DNA of 64,000 nucleotides from the NCBI RefSeq assembly GCF_900497805.2, contig NW_020946557.1, forward strand, positions 2,928,195 to 2,992,194, given 5' to 3'. This document shows, piece after piece, positions 34,801 to 45,939 of this stretch. This stretch comes from Vombatus ursinus (taxonomy: Eukaryota; Chordata; Mammalia; Diprotodontia; Vombatidae). Every line of letters starts with the position of its first letter. Position 1 is the first letter of the stretch. The notes under the pieces are model-generated. The model had not been told where the DNA came from. It saw only the letters and a list, made by a program, of their open reading frames with translations, and did not search any database. The position numbers and the translations under genes were made by a program.

Positions 34801-35056
34801 ATAATCATGTAATATTTCAATGGAGCTGAAAGGAATCCATTATGGAGGTATGGATCCCTTTAATGTAGGTACTCCTTCCTAGGAGGAAGATCACAAATTC
34901 TTGGTGCCAAAAAGCCATCTTATGTATTCCTTATCTACCTCTTCCCATAAATTTGTGACCAGGAGTCTACCCAGTGTGTTGGTGCCTTCTTCTAGGGTTG
35001 AATCACACTGGTACAGCACAGAGGAATTTAATGGTAGCAGGCATTTAATATTATCA
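34801..35056. other. Unassigned
   Basis: No feature recognised. Confidence 0.35.
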
Positions 35057-35130
<74 letters not shown>

Positions 35131-35160
35131 CCTCTCCTTCTCTGTTTCTCTCTTTCTCTG
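35057..35160. repeat. (CT)n microsatellite
   Basis: About 28 perfect CT units, then interrupted CT/TTTC units to 35160, followed by a C-run and T-run at 35171-35186. Confidence 0.95.
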
Positions 35161-35257
35161 ATTTACTCAACCCCCCCCCCCTTTTTTGCCCTGGCTGACG
35201 ATATACTTCTCAAGCATAATTCCTCATTTGCATTATGTTGCAACTACTTATATCCAC

Positions 35258-35400
35258 TATCAATTAATCAATCAATATGCCTTTATTAAGTGCTTACTAT
35301 GTGCCAGGCATTGGAGCTACAAAAAGACAAAAATGAAGCAATCTCTTCCCTCAAAGAACTTATACTGTATTGGGGTCATTAAAAGAACTGTGCAGTTTCA
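35258..35400 (-). mobile_element. L2 LINE 3' end
   Basis: Antisense: atcaatcaatatgcctttat, ttactatgtgccaggcattg, ccctcaaagaacttatact. Confidence 0.78.
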
Positions 35401-35614
35401 CAGTCCAGCCCACTCTCCTCTTCCAATTTAATTGTGGGCTCTTTGTCCATCCACAGTTTCAGCTCAAATTAATTGTACTGATTATATGGATTATCCATCC
35501 CACTGCATGTTATAGTTTAGACAACTGACATTCTTCATTCATGTGGGGTAGTTTTTTGTTGGTTTTTTTTTGCCTTTGAATGGTTAAGTACTAGCAGTAT
35601 AACATAAAATTAAT

Positions 35615-35800
35615 AACCACTTACATTTGTATGGTACTTTACAATTTATATAAAATGTTTTGCATGTGTTATCTTATTTGATCATCACAAAACCCTGAGA
35701 AAGATGTAGCACATTGTCATTATCCCCATATTACAAATGAGAAAGCTGAGGCTCAAAGAAGTTGAATGACTTAACCAACTCATAAGGGATGGAGGATAGA
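35615..35800 (-). mobile_element. CORE-SINE (Ther/MIR-like)
   Basis: Antisense 3' end ccacttacatttgtatggta, ttatttgatcatcacaaaac, core ttacaaatgagaaagctgag. Confidence 0.75.
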
Positions 35801-35899
35801 GATTGAGTATGTGAATTCATAGGCATAAGGAGCTCCCGGACCTCCCTTTACCAGTACAGGTCAGCATCTTCTCAGTATCTTAGTCTTCGAGTGTTGCCT

Positions 35900-36118
35900 G
35901 ATACAATGAGTGGTTAAGCTACTTGACCACAGTCACAGCTAGTATTTGACAAAAGGGAGACTTAGACCCAATTCTTTCTGACTCCAGGCCAGCTCTCTAT
36001 CGACTCTACTACTCCTCCTCTCTTATACAAGTCATGAAGTTGGCAAATGACAAACCCAGCAAAAGAATCCCAAGTCTTCTGACTTCTAAATCCAGTTGTC
36101 TTCCCAGTACACCATGCT
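35900..36118 (-). mobile_element. Two MIR-like SINE 5' fragments
   Basis: At 35918-36005: ctgactccaggccagctctc and ctactactcctc. At 36060-36118: caagtcttctgacttctaaa and cagtacaccatgctgc. Both are antisense SINE heads. Confidence 0.55.
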
Positions 36119-36279
36119 GCAGAAACATACAGGCCACATTATTTGGCCATTCGAGGGCCTATAAGCAGGGAACTGAGTAATTTAAAGTCAAGCTTCTCCA
36201 ACACTTCTTTTAATAATGATGACTACTACACAGATAGAGAATTTGTTCTTCAAGTGATTCAGCAATGGTAGTAATTCCC

Positions 36280-36395
36280 CCAACTAGACCATAAACTTTC
36301 AGAAAATGTGAACTGGGTCCATATTCTCTATAGCATATGTACAATCCTGATGACCTAGTAGATGCCCAATGAGCTCTTGATTGATGGATGGATCT
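36280..36395 (+). mobile_element. L2 LINE 3' end
   Basis: gaccataaactttcagaaaa, gatgcccaatgagctcttga, then a (TTGATGGA) terminal repeat. Confidence 0.55.
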
Positions 36396-36689
36396 GAGCT
36401 CTTTCCCATATTTCTATCAATGTTTCTACATGTGGTACAATATAACATGCAAGTACACAGCAAGAAACTCAACTTTATAAATCATCGTCATCTGACCTCA
36501 TTTCTTCTAATTAAAAAAAAGAGAGAGAGTTTATTGGAAACCCAGGAAAAGTATGTGCCAAGCATCAAAAATACCAAATGCTAAAAACAAAACAAACAAT
36601 AATAACAAAATCCTGAATAGTTAAATAGCAGAATCAGAGAGATTATCAAAAAGAGAAAAGATGTCATTCTTAAAAAAATGAAAATTATA
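36396..36689. other. Unassigned
   Basis: A-rich end 36560-36680 may be L1-derived, but this is not supported. Confidence 0.35.
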
Positions 36690-37220
36690 TCAAAATGTTA
36701 CTAGTAACATTATTGCAGTAGCAAAAAGAAAAAAAATTTGAAATAAAGTGGGGGTCCACCTATTAGGGAATGGCTGAAGAAAATGTAGCTTATAAACATG
36801 ATGGCACATTATTGTGATGTAAGAAAAAAATTGAAATATTCTAAGAAATGTGGGAAAACTGCAAAAAAATGATGAAAAGGAAGAAAAGTAGAACCAGGAT
36901 ACTTAATATAGATAATGATTACAATAATACAAATGAACACAACCCTAAAAGGTGCCTAAACACAGATTCAATCCAATCCAATCTTTGTTCTAGTGAAAAC
37001 AGATGAAGAAACATATTTTCATTTACCCAGTAGAAGGGAGGTAAGCAGGGAAAGAGATTGACTGAGAAGTGGTATCTATATCCTGTAATATGATATCATT
37101 TTGTCAGTAGGTTTTCCTTAACTGTTTTGATTTATTACATGGGAGAATTTTATGGAGGGAAAAAACAGAAAATAGCTATGGCATAACAATTAAGTAATCA
37201 ATAAAAAAACTTGGTGGGGG
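36690..37220 (+). mobile_element. LINE-1 3' end, diverged
   Basis: ccacctattagggaatggct matches the ORF2 C-terminal PT...EWL segment. A weak match to the tail region (accaggatacttaatata) and an A-rich 3' end near 37190-37210 follow. It is degraded. Confidence 0.6.
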
Positions 37221-37229
37221 AGGGGAAGA

Positions 37230-37716
37230 TAACTCAAATAAGAGCAGGGAGGCTCACAAAGCGTGACATGTTAATTGTAAAGTAGAAATTAAGTGGGCCA
37301 AAAGGAATAAGGAACACCTGGCAAAGCATCTCACAATCAATAATAAGGAATTCTTTAAATCTGTGGAAGGAAGGAAGCCAGTTAGAGAATTTGGGAGGGT
37401 GGGAACCTTTTTGATAGTGGAGCAAAGGAAGCGCTCAGGGAGGCACAGGAAATGACTGACTGAATAAATCCTTTGCCTCTGTCTCCATTGAAGAGGCAAT
37501 TAGGGAGATTTCCACTTCTAAATTGTCTGTGAAGTCAAAAGGCTGAATATTCTAGATCAAAGACTGATCAGTACCAAGTAGATTCTATCTTGGCCAAATG
37601 ATAAAAGAAAAAACTAAATATATATATATATACACACATATACATATATATACACATATATATGTATGTGTATGTATATATATATACACACACACATATA
37701 TATGTATGTATGTGTA

Positions 37717-37750
<34 letters not shown>

Positions 37751-37830
37751 AATACATATATATATATATATAAATATATATATATATAAAAATTCCTAGG
37801 GCCAAATGGAATCTACCCAAAACCGTGAAA
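37230..37830 (+). mobile_element. CR1/L3-clade LINE, linker before RT
   Basis: cactgactgaataaatcct-like text (37456), tttgcctctgtctccattga, agggagatttccacttctaa. After a microsatellite comes gggccaaatggaatctaccc, encoding GPNGIYPK where the CR1 family has the conserved GPDGIHP. This precedes the RT domain in CR1/L3 ORF2. Same strand and family as 15612-17137, and the adjacent part of the protein. Confidence 0.68.
37617..37790. repeat. (TA/CA/TG) compound microsatellite inside CR1
   Basis: About 170 bp of alternating purine-pyrimidine sequence splits the CR1 fragment. Open frames here are artefacts. Confidence 0.93.
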
Positions 37831-37865
37831 GAGAATGGATTCTCAAATGAGATCATGTTTTTTTT

Positions 37866-37925
37866 TTAAAAGACTTAGCCCAGTACCTGGCACATAGTAG
37901 GCACTTCATAAATGTTTGTTCCTTT
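37866..37925 (+). mobile_element. L2 LINE 3' end, short
   Basis: agcccagtacctggcacata, ggcacttcataaatgtttgt. Confidence 0.7.
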
Positions 37926-38182
37926 CCCCTGCTGACTCACCAAACATCCAAACAAGCGTGAACTCTTGCCATTTCTACACTCCTAGTGACTCTTGCCTTC
38001 ATTTCTCCCTTTTAATACCTATTGCCACCACCTGCTCCGTGCCAGGGGGCATCATAATATAGCATTAAGGTTTTTATTTATTTGATTTCCCATACTTAAA
38101 GAATTCCATGATTATTTGACTGAGGATAACCCAGAATTGAGGGAATTTTTTTTTTTGTTTTATTTTGTTTTGCTTTAGAAAT
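37926..38182. other. Unassigned
   Basis: T-run and (TTTTG)n at 38148-38172. Otherwise nothing recognised. Confidence 0.35.
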
Positions 38183-38410
38183 GAAGGATAGAAGGGCAGT
38201 TTGACATAGTGGATAGAGACCCAGAGTCAAGAAAACCTGGGTTCAGGTCCTGCCTCTGACACATACTGTTACCCTGGGCAAGTTCCCTAGCCTCTCAGTG
38301 CCTCACCCCCAACCCTAGGCAGATCTCCAAGACCATAAGCTGCAGAATAGTTGTTGGAAGAAGTTACTTCACTAGGATCTTCCCACACCAATGAGATCAC
38401 AGGTCTAGCC
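38183..38410 (+). mobile_element. tRNA-SINE variant with ATCACAGGTC tail
   Basis: The head is ggcagtttgacatagtggat, box B at gggttcaggtcctgcctc, a short core, then caagaccataagctgcagaa and the tail accaatgagatcacaggtct. The same tail type is seen at 8350-8468. Confidence 0.68.
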
Positions 38411-38499
38411 CAAAAACAAAAACAGACTGTCATGTTGAAGGCCCAGTCACTTTCTTAACTGATGTGGATACCCCTCCCTTTCTGGGATCGAGGCTGCAT

Positions 38500-38845
38500 T
38501 ATAGAATCATAGAGTTAGAGCTGTAAAGGGCCTATAGAATCATCTAATACAAACCTTCATTTTTCATGTTTCTACATATAAACAAGCAGAAAGTGTTGCA
38601 ATGGAGAGAGTTATAAGGATAAGGGAAAGACAGTGCAAAGGCATGGAAAGTCATCATGGAGTACTCTGTGTGAAGAACAGCACCAAAAGAGCAGATAGAG
38701 CTAGACTGTGGAAGGGGTCAAGGCCAATAAGAAGACTGGAAAGATGGGAAGGAACCAGGTTTTGAAAAACCTCAAATGTCAAGCAAGACTTTAAATTTTA
38801 TTCTGAAGGAGATTAAGATGGTTTTGAGGCATTGTTGGTTCCTTT
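38500..38845 (-). mobile_element. SINE tail fragment then L2 LINE fragment
   Basis: 38505-38580 is an antisense CR1-type SINE tail (tagaatcatagagttagagc). 38585-38845 is antisense L2: gacagtgcaaaggcatggaa, gtgtgaagaacagc, aatttt with ttctgaaggagatt. Confidence 0.6.
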
Positions 38846-40165
38846 GAAATCGAGGACCCCAAATTTTCCTAGGATTTTGCTTGACTGCTCCCCCTTCTTG
38901 GTTCTGGTCTTCCCCACCTCTCTGTTTTAACCCTAGATCACCTCAACATCCAGCATGGTCTTTGGAAGAAAACTAAGCACTTTTCCTTTTCCTGGTCCCT
39001 GGAAACTTTTTGTAGATTTGGGGTGCTCGGGGCAATCTTTTAAGGGTTTTTCACAAAACATGGAGGTAAGGAGAATGGGAAGAGCAAGAAGGAAGAAAGT
39101 AAGCAAATGGAAAATTTACTTCAGCTACTCCTGTTCCAATGTGCAGATGTTCCTGGGATAAGCCCTTAATTTTGTTGTCTTTGTTTTTCCTCCTCTACTA
39201 TCTGATGTTGGCTTCTTTTTTTTCAATCATCCTATCATTCAATCACACTCAAGGCCCCTTTTTAATCTCTCCACTGTGCTTTTCAGGGATTCCTCTCTTC
39301 CTCTTGTGAAAGGAAGCAGATTGTTGGAAATGATGTTGTGAAATGTGCCAGCTTATTGACCCTTCTCAAAATAGCAAGGAGACAGTGCAAAAGATTCTTA
39401 GAAGCAAATTGGTTCATACCAGTAGACATTACTGTATAAGCCATTGTTATAATTCAAGGACAGGAAACTGCCAACAGATTTCCTAGGGGGAAGGGAGAAT
39501 GGGGAAGGGTGAGCTTTTGGGAAATTCCCTTACTAGGGAAACATCAATGCCACTGAAGTTAGATCCAGCCATTGAACTAATTTCCTTGAAAACCAGGAAT
39601 GTACCATTTGTTTCCCACAAAGAAAAAGTAAAAAAGAATTTAAATATCTAATAAAAAAGTTAGGTATCCTTGTACCAGGTGTACGTGTCCAATAGGTGAT
39701 ATTGATTGTGATATTGTTAATGTCTAATGTTAAGGTAAAACTTTCTAAAAATGAAAACTGAACTGTTCGTTTGTGAGGTTCTTAAGCAAAATTTCCATCC
39801 AGTTTTTATGGTGAATCAAGTCCTCAGTATCTTTACTGGGTTAGTCTTTGCAAAACCTGACTTTGTCCAAGGTTCTCAGCAGCTATTTTTGGATGGTACT
39901 ACTGCAGAAACCCCAGAAAACAGCAATAATAAAGCAGTTTTCCTGGTTAAGTATCTTCAACTGAGAACTTTGGATGGCCCTAGAATTTTCTGGTGTCTCA
40001 TGGAGATCTTACTTTCCAGAATTCTAAGTGTACCATAATTCTTCACAATGAAGTCAACAGAGAATGAATATAGAAAAAATAAACTCAGGAAGTTGTACAT
40101 TGTTGTGATACATCAAGTATCCTGGTGACAAAAGGGAAATGAAAAATGAAAAATTCCTCACCCCA
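38846..40165. other. Unassigned (about 1.3 kb)
   Basis: No repeat recognised. The 95-codon frame at 39751-40038 has no nameable similarity and no flanking splice logic. I regard it as chance. Confidence 0.45.
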
Positions 40166-40425
40166 CGCAGGTAGCTAGGTGGTAGAGTGGATAGAGCACC
40201 CAATCTGGAGTCAGGAAGACATGAGGTCAAATTCAGTCTCAGATATTTACCAATTGTATGACCCTAGTCACTCAACCTCTGTTTGCCTGTTTCCTCATCT
40301 GTAAAGTGGGGATAATAATAGCACCTATCTCATAGGATTGTTGTGAGGATCATAGGAGATTATAATTGTAAAACACTTAGCACAGTACCCGGCACATAAA
40401 CTATATAGTTTATTACTATAATACA
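40166..40425 (+). mobile_element. CORE-SINE (Mar1-like head, MIR-like body)
   Basis: The head is ggtagctaggtggtagagtg, the core tgtttcctcatctgtaaagt, then ggggataataatagcaccta and agcacagtacccggcacata. An AT-rich (ATT)n tail follows to 40500. Confidence 0.8.
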
Positions 40426-40499
40426 TATTAAACTATATTACTGTAAAACTATATTAAAATATAGTTATTATTATTATTCTTATTATCATATCTAATCAG

Positions 40500-41095
40500 T
40501 TGCTAAATTTTGCTGCTTCTACCCTCACAACATCTCTTGCATCTATCCCATTCTATCTACTCACAGAGCTACAGCATTAGTTCAGGCTCTCTTATCATCT
40601 CTTATTTAGATTATTTAAAAGTCTCCTAATTGGTCTCCCTGACTCAAATCTCTCACCACTACAATCCACCCTATACTCTGTTGTTGAAGTAATTTTCCTT
40701 AAATGCAAATCTGACCGTATCATTCCCCTACTCAACCAAATCCAATGGCTTCTTAGTGCTTCTAGGGTAAAATATAAACTCCTCTGTTTAGCTTTTAAAC
40801 CTCTTCACAACCTGGCCCCAACCTACCTTTTCAGCTCCACTGGGAATTATTCCATTTTCCATACTTTATGATCTAACAAAACTGGCCTCTCCCTCACACA
40901 TGACACTCTGTATCTTGTCTCTGTGACTATACACTGGCTGTCCCACATGCCTGGAATGCACTCTCTCCTTATCTTCATCTCACAGAATCTTTTTGCAGGT
41001 CAAGCCTTATCTTCCTCATGAATCTGTTTTCCCCAATTGCTAGTGCCCTCCCTTCTGTTTCAGAATTATCAGAATTATTGTTTCAGTACTGATAA
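40500..41095 (+). mobile_element. L2 LINE ORF2 C-terminus and 3' region
   Basis: Sense L2 in order: gattatttaaaagtctccta, ccaaatccaatggcttctta, tcttcacaacctggccccaa, gcctggaatgcactctctcc, aggtcaagccttatcttcct. These match the segment of L2 ORF2 after the RT domain. About 600 bp are collinear. It is broken, with no long frame. Confidence 0.82.
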
Positions 41096-41149
41096 AAGAG
41101 CACAAATCACCTTATGGTATCCAGGAATGTCCTATGTCAATTAAATTCA

Positions 41150-41312
41150 ATCAATTTTGAGTCAAAGCACCTGAGTTTGAATCTAGGTTCTGAAACTTAA
41201 CTTTGAGAACTTTTATAATTTACTTAACTTCATAGGTCCTTAGTTTCCTAGTAAAATGAAGGTGTTGAAGTAGAGGGACTCTAAATATAGGGTCTTATTA
41301 TTTTGTGATCCT
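41150..41312 (+). mobile_element. SINE with CR1-type tail
   Basis: gagtcaaagcacctgagttt, ggtccttagtttcctagtaa, then tttgtgatcctatcatta. Confidence 0.6.
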
Positions 41313-41314
41313 AT

Positions 41315-41445
41315 CATTAATAAATATTTATTAAGTGCCTCCTAAATAAAAGGAAATTTTTTCAGTGGAGATAGAAAACTAAAAGGAAATGGTCCTTGCC
41401 CCAAAGGAATAGGGAGCACACAAGAAAGATAAAAATATATGCCTT
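41315..41445 (-). mobile_element. L2 LINE 3' end
   Basis: Antisense: taataaatatttattaagtg, aatggtccttgccccaaagg. Confidence 0.65.
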
Positions 41446-41545
41446 AAACTGAATGTGAAGAGGGTGACCAACAGAGAATCTTCTTGAGGAGCTCAAGCCA
41501 ATTCATATGAGTAATCTTCTGAAAAGGATGCCATGATAGAGAAAT

Positions 41546-41635
41546 TTCCACAAAATCTATTATATATAGAAATTCATTTTATACAGAAAATTCCACAAAA
41601 TCTATTACATGTAGAAATTCATTTTAAAGTGTAAA
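41546..41635. repeat. 45-bp tandem duplication
   Basis: Two units starting ttccacaaaatctatta at 41546 and 41591, differing at only a few positions. The local sequence is AT-rich. Confidence 0.88.
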
Positions 41636-41657
41636 ATATTCATAAACACATTTAATT

Positions 41658-41880
41658 TAAAATTGAGACATTGTGGCATAGTCATTAGAGTATCTGAATT
41701 GGAGTCAAGGAAGACCTAGGTTTAAATCCCTTTTCTGACACCATCTATGTGGTTTTGGACAAGTCCCTTAATCTCTCCTAGCCTTAGTTTCCTCAACTGT
41801 AAAATGGTTACCTCATAAGTTCCTAGTGAGGCTCGTATGAGAGAATGTATGCTTTGAAAACTTAGCTATTATTATGGAAT
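41658..41880 (+). mobile_element. MIR-type CORE-SINE
   Basis: gtggcatagtcattagagta, tttaaatcccttttctgaca, cttagtttcctcaactgtaa, ttagctattatta. Confidence 0.75.
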
Positions 41881-42387
41881 CATGGGTTTTTTTTAATATA
41901 AAATGCAGTCATAAGACCATGTTGAACAATTTACATTAAGTCCACCTAAATCTTTTGTGGTTTCTTGTCCATTTTCCAGAAATTATGGCATTGAGCCACA
42001 GTGGATCCCTATCCTTCTGCCTGAGGTCCTAGAGCCAATACCACACAGGGTATAGAGTACAAATGGACCAGTGAAGAATTGCCTTGTAGATCAACTATCA
42101 AAGGGTTTCCCCTATGGTGACTTGACACTAGTCGAGACATCAGAAGCATCTCTACTAGGACCATCTGGAATTGATCTTCCAGCTTTACCTCCTAATGTTC
42201 TCTCCAAAACTACAAAGTTCACGGGTCAGTAATTCTTCTCAGACCACTGCAAATGCTGAGATGGAGTCCCCTGGTGTTCCTACACTCTCTAGTATAATAC
42301 AAAGATGTCTTTACCAGAGGTTACCAACCTTGTAAATAAAACAATTATTAGCTAAATAGGAATGTCTAATAAATTAGTTTGTGTATA
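41881..42387. other. Unassigned
   Basis: Slightly higher GC at 41990-42290. A conceptual reading after ttttccag near 41980 stays partly open but was not identified. Confidence 0.4.
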
Positions 42388-42590
42388 TGGCAGTGTGGTG
42401 TAGAGAAAACAGCAATGAATTTAGAATCAGACAACAGGGGTTCAAACCCTGCTTCCATTATTTATTGCCTGTGTGAACTCAAACAATTTTCTTCCTCTCT
42501 CTAGTCCTCAGTTTCTTAATCTGTTAGAGTAGATGATCTCTAAGGTTTTGTCTTGCTCTAAATCTTGTGTTAGAGTCAATTGTGGTTAAT
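42388..42590 (+). mobile_element. CORE-SINE with CR1-type tail
   Basis: agtgtggtgtagagaaaaca, ggggttcaaaccctgcttcc, agtagatgatctctaaggtt, tgctctaaatct. Confidence 0.75.
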
Positions 42591-42767
42591 ATTTCACAGT
42601 TTTTTTGTATAAATTATGATCAATACTGAGGGCCTTTTAGCTTTATTAAGCCAAATAACACAATGAAATTATAGCTTATGAGGCCACACCAGAATAGTCA
42701 GTTAAATGAGATTCACTTATAGAATGGTAAACTGAAATGAGAATTTGATTTAAAGAATACTTGAAGT

Positions 42768-42771
<4 letters not shown>

Positions 42772-42822
<51 letters not shown>
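42772..42822. repeat. (AG)n microsatellite
   Basis: About 21 AG units in a nearly uninterrupted run. Confidence 0.95.
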
Positions 42823-42826
<4 letters not shown>

Positions 42827-43582
42827 TAACAATTACAAGGAAGAAAGGGAAGACAAGATGTTTATGGTGGGAAATAATTGATGATTAACTCCTATATGGT
42901 CAATGTTGTTGTTGTTGTTGTTGTTGTTGTTTCAGTTCAACAACTATAAGCTTTATTTTACAGTCTGTTCAAAAGTTCATGTAACTAAATAAACAACCTG
43001 GTTTGTGTACTTTGGACCATTGTGTGTCTGAAAGTGAAATATTCATTCAGACATTAATAAATTAGGATTATTTTTTATGATCCCTGTGAAAATGTGCCTA
43101 AAAATATAATAGAGATCCTGTAAGCTAGGATTCATTCAGGTAAGTTTTGGGTTGTTGAAAAGGAAATTTTGTACATTGTGCATCTGTGATTCTAGCAATG
43201 TACAATGAAATTTCAAAAACATACACAGGCTCACACACATAAATCTGGGAAATTGCTTAGGACCAAAGTATTACACCCACAGAAAGGAAATGTCTCCCAT
43301 ATTATCTGATCCACCTTTAACCCAAAGAGAGTATGAAAAGGGGAGAAGTGCATAGAAAGGACAAAATAAAACATATTTGATACCAACTCATGCAGTTGTA
43401 AGATAGGAAGAAGACCTGACTAGATAATAATTCTTGAAAAACAATACCAATTAAGTGTTTAACAGACAGTAAGAGCACTATGACCAATAATGTGACACTG
43501 AAACTAAAAAGCTAATGTGGTTTTAAGTTTCATCAATAAAATCCCGACGACCAGAATGAATGGGTGAGGCAATAAAAATAAT
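42823..43582. other. Unassigned with (GTT)9
   Basis: (GTT)n at 42905-42931 is followed by tcagttcaacaac, perhaps a decayed antisense Mar1 end. The rest is unassigned. Confidence 0.45.
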
Positions 43583-44060
43583 TCAATCAACAAGCATTTA
43601 TTAAGACCCTACTATGTGCCAGGCACTGGACTAGGTATTGGGAATTATATATATATGTGTGTGTGTGTATGTATGTATGTATGTATATGTATGTATATGT
43701 GTATATGTATATATATGTATTATATATATATATATATATACAAGGAATGAAACAATCCCTATGAAGAAAAACAATGCATATATGTATCAGTATACTCAGT
43801 ATAAATATGTGCAAAATAAATGCAAAGAAATTAGAGAAAAAAAGCTCTAGAAAAGCAGGGAAATCCACAGGTAGAAAGTAGTGCTTAGGCTGTGTCTTGA
43901 AGGAATTAATGATGCTATGAAGCAGATAAAAAGGCAGTACATTTCAGACATGGGGGATGGCTAATGCAAAGGTATAGTGAAAAAAGATGGAGCACTGTGT
44001 AAAAGAAACCAAGAAAAAAACAACTGGGCTAAACTACAGACTGTGGAAAGGTGAGCAATG
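43583..44060 (-). mobile_element. L2 LINE 3' end, left half of an L1-split copy
   Basis: Antisense L2: caatcaacaagcatttatta, ctactatgtgccaggcactg. After a microsatellite comes gtgtcttgaaggaattaatg, catgggggatggctaatgc and aaggtatagtg. The same strand and family continue at 47296, beyond the LINE-1 insertion. Confidence 0.78.
43646..43740. repeat. (TG/TA)n microsatellite inside L2
   Basis: tatgtgtgtgtgtgtatgta followed by (ATGT)n and (TA)n. Frames crossing it are artefacts. Confidence 0.93.
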
Positions 44061-44164
44061 GCTTCTCTTCAAAAAGTTTATGTAGAGACCCTTCAAATTT
44101 CAAATTTTCCTTAAAAGAAAAAAAAAAGCCTGACCCTTGTGAACTCTCCTTTGAGTTAATTTTC

Positions 44165-45136
44165 ATTCCTATCATTGGACCCAAGTCCAACAAGAATTCT
44201 TGGAACAGGTAAAGAAAGACCTAAGTGGTAGAGGAAAAGTTGGGAAAAGAAATGAGAGTGATGCGAGAAAATTATGCAAAGAAAATTAACAGCTTGGTAA
44301 AAGAGGTACAAAAAATGCTTAAGAAAATAACACCTTGAAAAACAGAATTGGCCTAATGGCAAAATAGGCACAAAAATTCACTGAAGAAAATAACTCCTTA
44401 CAAAGTAGAATTGGCTGAATGGAAAAGGAGGTACGAAAATTTGTTGAAAAAAAAAATCATTCCTTAAAAATTAGAATTGAGCAAATTAAGCTACTTACAA
44501 TATAAGACATCAAGAAACAATAAAACAAAGTCAAAAGAAAGAAAAAATAGAAGAAAATGTGAAATATCTCATTAGTAAAGCAACTAACCTAGAAAACAGA
44601 TCATGGGGAGATAATTTAAGAATTATTGGACTACCTGAAAGTTATGATCAAAAAAGAGCCTAGATATCGTGTTTCAAGAAATTATAAAGGAAAACCAGCC
44701 CAATATCTTAGATCCAGAGGATGAAACAGAAATTGAAAGAATCCATTGATCACCTCCTAAAAAAAGATACCAAAATGAAAACTCCTGGAAATATTGTAGC
44801 CAAGTTTCAGAGCTCATGGGTCAAGGAGAATACATTGCAAACACCCAGAAAGAAGCAATTTAAATATTGTGGATCCATCGTCAGAATCACATAAGATTTA
44901 ACAGCTTCTACATTAAATGAATGGAGGGCTTAGAATATGATATTTCAGGAGGCAAAAGAGCTAGGGTTACAATCAGGAATCACTTACCCAGCAAAACTGA
45001 GTATAATCCTTGGCGGGGGGGAGGGGAAGGAAGGATATGTAGTGTGATGATAGAGGACTTTGAAGCATTCCTGATGAAAAGACCAGAGCTGAATATAAAA
45101 TTTGACATTCAAACACAAGACTCAAGAGAAGTATAA
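44165..45136 (+). pseudogene. L1 ORF1 protein (coiled-coil plus RNA-binding domain), broken
   Basis: The N-terminal part has a coiled coil built from tandem 21-22-residue units (around 44280-44480). After it comes the RRM-like start DNLRIIGLPE (44610-44639). The C-terminal domain follows, with YPAKLS (44985-45002) and DFEAFLMKRPELNIKFD. It stops after QTQDSREV at 45136. The last open stretch is 44921-45136 (71 codons). In intact L1s this protein forms trimers, binds RNA and is required for retrotransposition. Several stops and shifts make this copy non-functional. Confidence 0.82.
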
Positions 45137-45689
45137 AAAAGTAAATATGGAAGAGTAATAATAAGAGACTCAATAAAGTTAAATTGTTTAGAACTTTATC
45201 ATTATTAGTGCAATTAGAAGGAATCTACATAGACGGAGGACATGAGTGTGAGTTGTTTATGTTGACACAATCTCAAAAAACAAAAAGAGATGTAAAAGTG
45301 GGATGTACTGGAAGAAGGGGGAAGGGACAGATAAAAAGCAGAACATTTTCTTACATAAAAGAGGTGAGCAAGGAAGAACCTTTGCAGAAAAGGGAAAAAT
45401 AAGGGGAGAAGTAGTGGGCAACACTTGAACCTCACTCTCATCAATATTGTTTCAAAGAGGGAAAATTATTTGCACACTTAGTTGGGTATAGAAACCTATA
45501 GGGTAATAGGAGGGAAAGAGAATAAGAGACATGGTGGGAGGGGTGATAAAAAGAAAGGAAGATTAAAGGACAGAGTGGTAAGAAACAAAATAGATTTTAA
45601 AGGAGGGTCAGGATAAAGAGAGAGAGAGAGAAAGAAATGGATAAATAGAAGAAAATAGGATGAAGGAAATACAGAGTAATCATAATTGT

Positions 45690-45932
45690 GGACAGCTAGG
45701 TGGCATAGTGGATAAAGTGCCAGGCCTGGAATTAGGAAGATCTGAGTTCAAATCCAGCCTCAGACACTTATTAGCTGTGTGACCCTGAGCAAGTCACTTA
45801 ACCTTGTTTGTCTCAGTTTCTTCATCTTTAAAGTGAGCTGGAGAAGGAAATGGCAAACTATTTCAGTAATCCAAACAAGGATATGAAAAGTCAGACACAA
45901 CTGAAATGACTGAATGGCAACAACAATAGTGA
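45690..45932 (+). mobile_element. Mar1-type CORE-SINE inserted in L1
   Basis: Sense strand, full length: ggacagctaggtggcatagt, gagttcaaatccagcctcag, ctggagaaggaaatggcaaa, end at gaatggcaacaacaa. It sits in the L1 inter-ORF spacer, so this Mar1 moved after the L1. Confidence 0.9.
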
Positions 45933-45939
45933 CTATGAA

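Noticed and set aside
39751-40038. 95-codon open frame with some non-repetitive character
   Set aside because: No recognisable domain, no flanking splice pattern I can support, and length within chance for AT-rich DNA.
41980-42240. Possible processed pseudogene or exon: a partly open reading after ttttccag, with a faint GI.P.PI..PE.L pattern reminiscent of aldolase
   Set aside because: The similarity stops after about 20 residues and the rest does not fit aldolase. A protein search of the three frames would decide.
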